NCBI RefSeq assembly: GCF_001544555.2
Contig: NZ_FCOK02000039.1
Coordinates: 1 to 64,000, forward strand
Direction: 5' to 3'
Source: Caballeronia udeis
Lineage (GTDB): Bacteria; Pseudomonadota; Gammaproteobacteria; Burkholderiales; Burkholderiaceae
Length of the DNA: 64,000 nucleotides
Part shown: in pieces, positions 60,691 to 64,000 of the stretch
Layout: every line of letters starts with the position of its first letter
Position numbering within the stretch: position 1 is the first letter of the stretch
Notes under the pieces: model-generated
Seen by the model: only the letters and a program-made list of their open reading frames with translations
The model's database searches: none
What the model was told of the DNA's origin: nothing
Translations under genes and position numbers: made by a program

Positions 60691-62421
60691 GTGAAGAAAG
60701 AGCGAAAGCTTCTGGAAGATCTCCGCAGCCAGCGATGGCTCGCGCCCGACAACACGCGTTCGTTCGCTCACCGGCAGCGGTTGCAGCAGATGGGCTTGCG
60801 GCGCGAGGAATTCATGTCGCGCCCCCTGATTGCAATAGTCAATACGTGGAGCGATCTCTCGCCGTGCCACGCGCATTTGCGCGAACGCGCGGAAGCGGTC
60901 AAGCGCGGCATCCTCCAGGCGGGCGGCATGCCGTTCGAGTTGCCGGCCATGTCGCTTGGCGAGGTGCTCGTCAAGCCGACGACAATGATCTACCGCAATT
61001 TTCTCTCGATGGAGGTCGAGGAACTGCTGCGCTCGCTGCCTATCGACGGCGCCGTGTTGCTGGGCGGTTGCGACAAGACGGTGCCCGGTCTGCTGATGGG
61101 CGCGTTGAGCGCTGACCTGCCGTGCATCTTCGTGCCTGCAGGGCCGATGCTCAACGACAGGTACCGTGGCGAGAAAGTCGGCGCGGGAACGCACACACGC
61201 AAGTTCTGGGACGAACGGCAGTCGGGACATCTGAGCGGGCGCGAATGGATCGCACTGGAATCGCACATGTCGCGCACCCCTGGCACCTGCAACACAATGG
61301 GCACCGCGAGCACGATGACGCTGATCGCCGAAGCAATGGGCTTCACTTTACCTAACGCGGCAAGCATCCCCGCGATGGACTCGGCGCATACGCGCATGGC
61401 GTCGGAAAGCGGCGCGCGCATCGTCGACATGGTGTGGGAGGACCTGAAGCCTTCGACCTTCTTCAACGAGAAGACAGTAGCCAATGGAATCGCCGCCTAC
61501 ATGGCGATTGGCGGATCGACGAACGCGGCGATTCACCTGATCGCGATTGCGGGCCGGGGCAATGTGCCACTCACGCTCGATGATATCCAGCGGCTGGGCG
61601 AGGGCGTACCGGTGCTAGCCAATGTGCTGCCGTCCGGCTCGAACCTGATGGAAGATTTCTACTATGCGGGCGGCCTTCTGGCACTGCTGCAACGCATTCA
61701 CGACAAGCTCGCGCTTGACTGCATGACGGTGAACGGCCACACGCTCGGCGATAACCTCGAAGGCGCACAGTGCGAGGACAACGAGATCGTTCGCCCGCGC
61801 TCGCAGCCCGTGAGCGCAGCGCGGGCGCTCGCTGTGCTGCGCGGCAATCTCGCTCCGTCAGGCGCGGTGATCAAGCCGAGCGCCGCGAGCGAACACTTCC
61901 TCAAACACAGTGGCCGCGCGCTGGTATTCGATTCCATGGCGGACCTGAACGCGCGCATCGACGATCCCGAGCTCGATGTCGACAAGAACACGATACTCGT
62001 GCTGCGCAACGGCGGTCCGCTCGGCGCGCCGGGCATGCCGGAATGGGGCAATCTGCCGATTCCGAAAAAGCTGCTGGAGAAAGGTGTACGCGACATGGTG
62101 CGCATTTCGGATTCGCGCATGAGCGGCACGCACTACGGCACCTGCGTGCTGCATGTGGCACCCGAGGCTGCTGCCGGCGGTCCGCTTGCGTTGATCCGCA
62201 CGGGCGACGTGATCGACCTGGACGTGGCTGCGGGGCGCCTGGACGTGCGTCTGTCCGACGAAGAGCTGGTGCAGCGGCGCGCTCAGTGGAAGCCGGTCGT
62301 GAACATGCCTCCGCGCGGTTATACGAAGCTCTTTCTCGACCATGTCACCCAGGCAAACGAAGGGTGTGATTTCGATTTTCTGGCGGGCTGGCACGAGCCG
62401 GTCGAGCCGTCGATCTACTGA
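60691..62421 (+). CDS. IlvD/Edd family sugar-acid dehydratase
   Basis: 576 aa from the GTG at 60691. Iron-sulfur cysteines of the family are at C59 (SDLSPCHAHL), C127 (GGCDKTVPG) and C200 (PGTCNTMGTASTM), matching the [2Fe-2S] sugar-acid dehydratase branch (arabinonate, xylonate, gluconate-type) rather than the [4Fe-4S] Edd. Dehydrates an aldonate to a 2-keto-3-deoxy acid. It starts the operon followed by the aldolase and SDR genes, and its promoter carries the LacI-type operators. Confidence 0.93.
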   Translation: MKKERKLLEDLRSQRWLAPDNTRSFAHRQRLQQMGLRREEFMSRPLIAIVNTWSDLSPCHAHLRERAEAVKRGILQAGGMPFELPAMSLGEVLVKPTTMIYRNFLSMEVEELLRSLPIDGAVLLGGCDKTVPGLLMGALSADLPCIFVPAGPMLNDRYRGEKVGAGTHTRKFWDERQSGHLSGREWIALESHMSRTPGTCNTMGTASTMTLIAEAMGFTLPNAASIPAMDSAHTRMASESGARIVDMVWEDLKPSTFFNEKTVANGIAAYMAIGGSTNAAIHLIAIAGRGNVPLTLDDIQRLGEGVPVLANVLPSGSNLMEDFYYAGGLLALLQRIHDKLALDCMTVNGHTLGDNLEGAQCEDNEIVRPRSQPVSAARALAVLRGNLAPSGAVIKPSAASEHFLKHSGRALVFDSMADLNARIDDPELDVDKNTILVLRNGGPLGAPGMPEWGNLPIPKKLLEKGVRDMVRISDSRMSGTHYGTCVLHVAPEAAAGGPLALIRTGDVIDLDVAAGRLDVRLSDEELVQRRAQWKPVVNMPPRGYTKLFLDHVTQANEGCDFDFLAGWHEPVEPSIY

Positions 62422-62438
62422 CAAGCAGAGGTTTCACG

Positions 62439-63248
62439 GTGAGCAAGCATCAACCTGAAGTGAACGCGTTTCTTGCGTTGTTGGACCAATCCACGCCACC
62501 GCTCGGTACCTGGTTGATGGCGGGCACGGCGAGCAATGCAGAGGCGCTCGGCCATGCCGGATTCGACTGGCTGCTGATCGATATGGAGCACGGCCCAATC
62601 GATTTCCGCGACGCATGGCAGATGCTGCAGGCCATCGATTGCACGCCCGCAACGCCCATCGTGCGCGTGGCGGGCAGCGACGATCCCGTGCTCGTCAAGC
62701 GGGCACTCGACCTCGGCGCGCGGACGTTGATGTTTCCGTATGTGCAGAGCGCCGAGCAGGCGCGCCGGATCGTCGCATCGGCGAAGTACCCGCCGCTGGG
62801 ACAGCGGGGCTTTGCGGGCGTGCATCGCGCAAGCCGCTATGGCACGTTCAGCGACTACAGCAGGCTCGCAAACGGACTAACTACGTGCATCGTGCAACTC
62901 GAAACGCCTGAGGCCATCGAACGCCTCGAAGAAATTGCCGCAGTCGAAGGTGTCGATGCGCTGTTCATCGGCCCGGGTGATCTGTCGGCGGCATTGGGCA
63001 GCATCGGCAACCTGCAGAGCGAACGCGTGCAGGCGCTGATGCGATCGGCGGCGCAGCGCGCTCGCGCGGTCGGCATACCCATCGGGACCCTTGGCCCCAC
63101 GCCTGAGATGGTCAAGGATTTTGTCGATATGGGTTACGACTATGTGGCCGTCGGCTCCGATCTCGTGTTCATGATGCAGCAGGCGAAGTCGGTGCTCGCA
63201 CGCATGAAGGGACACACCGACAACGCACCGATGACGGTGGCCTACTGA
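62439..63248 (+). CDS. HpcH/HpaI family aldolase
   Basis: 269 aa from GTG 62439 (AGAGG upstream). Class II pyruvate-aldolase features: LGTWLMAGTASNAEAL, WLLIDMEHGPIDF (metal Glu and neighbouring His), QRGFAGVHRASRYG (the Arg that binds pyruvate carboxylate), QLETPEAIE (second metal Glu) and IGPGDLSAALG (metal Asp). It would cleave the 2-keto-3-deoxy acid made by the preceding dehydratase into pyruvate plus an aldehyde. Ends in an ATGA-type overlap with the SDR gene. Confidence 0.93.
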   Translation: MSKHQPEVNAFLALLDQSTPPLGTWLMAGTASNAEALGHAGFDWLLIDMEHGPIDFRDAWQMLQAIDCTPATPIVRVAGSDDPVLVKRALDLGARTLMFPYVQSAEQARRIVASAKYPPLGQRGFAGVHRASRYGTFSDYSRLANGLTTCIVQLETPEAIERLEEIAAVEGVDALFIGPGDLSAALGSIGNLQSERVQALMRSAAQRARAVGIPIGTLGPTPEMVKDFVDMGYDYVAVGSDLVFMMQQAKSVLARMKGHTDNAPMTVAY

Positions 63249-64000
63249 TGAGCGCGATCTATTCCTCGCTTGCGAACACGGTCGTGTTCGTGTCGGGCGG
63301 TGCGTCGGGAATCGGGGCGACGCTTGTCGATGCGTTTGTCGCGCAGCGGGCGCGAGTCGCGTTCTGCGATCTCGATGAAACCGCCGGTCTCGCCCTGTGC
63401 GAGCGGTACCCGGCGGCGACGCGTCCGTGGTTCGCGCGCTGCGACATTCGCGACGTAGAGGCGTACAGGCAGACACTCGATGCGGCCGCCCAGGCGCTTG
63501 GGCCCATCCGCGTACTTGTCAACAACGCAGGTCGCGACGACCGGTGCGCGCTGCAGGATCTGACGCTCGAACGTTGGGACGACATGATCCGCACGAATCT
63601 CACGCATCACGTATTCGCGGCGCAGCGCGCAGCGCCGGCGATGGCGCGTGAAGGTGGCGGCTCGATCATCAACATGGGTTCGATCTCGTGGTTGCGCGGG
63701 CGTCCCAATCTCATCGCATACACGGCAGCGAAGGCGGCTATCAGCGGTATCTCACGCACGCTCGCGCGGGAGCTGGGCGGCGACAACATTCGTGTCAACG
63801 CGGTGTTGCCAGGCCCTGTGCTGACCGAGCGGCAACAGGCGCTGTGGTTCGATTCCGCCGACGCAAAGCGCTTCGTCGAATTGCAGTGTCTGAAGTTCCC
63901 GGTCCAGACAACGCACATCGCCGACATGGTGCTGTTTCTCGCGTCGGACCAGTCGGCAGCCGTCACAGGTCAGAACATGATTGTCGACGCCGGGTTGGCG
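63248..64000 (+). CDS. SDR family dehydrogenase, cut by window end
   Basis: 251 codons visible, no stop reached. Standard features: VSGGASGIGATLVDAF, NNAGRDDR, NMGSISWLRGRPN (Ser), YTAAKAAISG (YxxxK), and a C-terminal VTGQNMIVDAG, so only a few residues are missing. Start overlaps the aldolase stop. The most natural role is oxidation of the free sugar to its lactone at the start of the pathway, but a later dehydrogenation is also possible. Confidence 0.9.
   Translation, partial: MSAIYSSLANTVVFVSGGASGIGATLVDAFVAQRARVAFCDLDETAGLALCERYPAATRPWFARCDIRDVEAYRQTLDAAAQALGPIRVLVNNAGRDDRCALQDLTLERWDDMIRTNLTHHVFAAQRAAPAMAREGGGSIINMGSISWLRGRPNLIAYTAAKAAISGISRTLARELGGDNIRVNAVLPGPVLTERQQALWFDSADAKRFVELQCLKFPVQTTHIADMVLFLASDQSAAVTGQNMIVDAGLA

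Overview
The window looks like chromosomal or chromid DNA of a high-GC Burkholderiales bacterium, probably Paraburkholderia, Caballeronia or a close relative. The argument is the gene repertoire: DUF4148, DUF3563, HdeA-like and MipA/OmpV proteins, a classical beta-proteobacterial porin, and many catabolic islands each with its own regulator. It is almost entirely accessory metabolism. I see no rRNA, tRNA, CRISPR or phage structural genes.

Layout. (1) 1-3.7 kb: an outer-membrane protein, a TetR regulator, and a MerR-type regulator divergent from an SDR dehydrogenase, with a textbook MerR promoter between them. (2) 3.7-6.3 kb: a scar region. An intact IS5-family element sits in the last codon of a LysR gene; that LysR has lost its DNA-binding half in a deletion that fused it to the tail of an SDR gene. 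Remnants of a histidine kinase and an ABC permease follow. (3) 6.3-15.9 kb: an amide-hydrolysis island with three acetamidase/formamidase-family enzymes, an SDR, a cyclase-family hydrolase and an amino-acid-type ABC importer whose permease and ATPase are one polypeptide. One amidase is fused to a complete AraC-type regulator. (4) 16.3-24.0 kb: a tightly packed run of TonB-dependent receptor, ExbB, ExbD, TonB, secreted phosphodiesterase-like enzyme, response regulator and histidine kinase: apparently a self-contained outer-membrane scavenging and sensing system. (5) 24.2-29.9 kb: cytochrome b561, a DUF4118 membrane protein with an alpha/beta hydrolase, a DUF4148 protein and a QseC-like kinase whose response regulator is only a fragment. 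Three PmrA/QseB-like promoter boxes with identical geometry lie here.

(6) 30.1-34.9 kb: polysaccharide deacetylase, MFS transporter, porin and a divergent LysR regulator. (7) 34.9-43.7 kb: a minus-strand operon of N-acyl-D-amino-acid deacylase, two sugar-type ABC permeases, a Tat-exported binding protein, an alpha/beta hydrolase, an SDR and the ABC ATPase, headed by an RpiR-type regulator; two copies of a HexR-like operator lie in the leader. (8) 43.8-46.4 kb: a graveyard of mobile DNA (IS3-type fragment, internally deleted tyrosine recombinase, frameshifted DUF1016 gene) surrounding an apparently intact VapBC pair. (9) 46.6-54.7 kb: an AMP-dependent ligase and scattered envelope and stress genes. 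(10) 55.0-64.0 kb: a sugar-acid catabolic island (aldehyde dehydrogenase, enolase-superfamily enzyme, GntR, SMP-30 lactonase, LacI, IlvD/Edd dehydratase, HpcH/HpaI aldolase, SDR cut by the window end) that can be read as a non-phosphorylative sugar pathway. LacI-type operators overlap its main promoter.

All functions are read from motifs and residue patterns by eye; no database search was possible.
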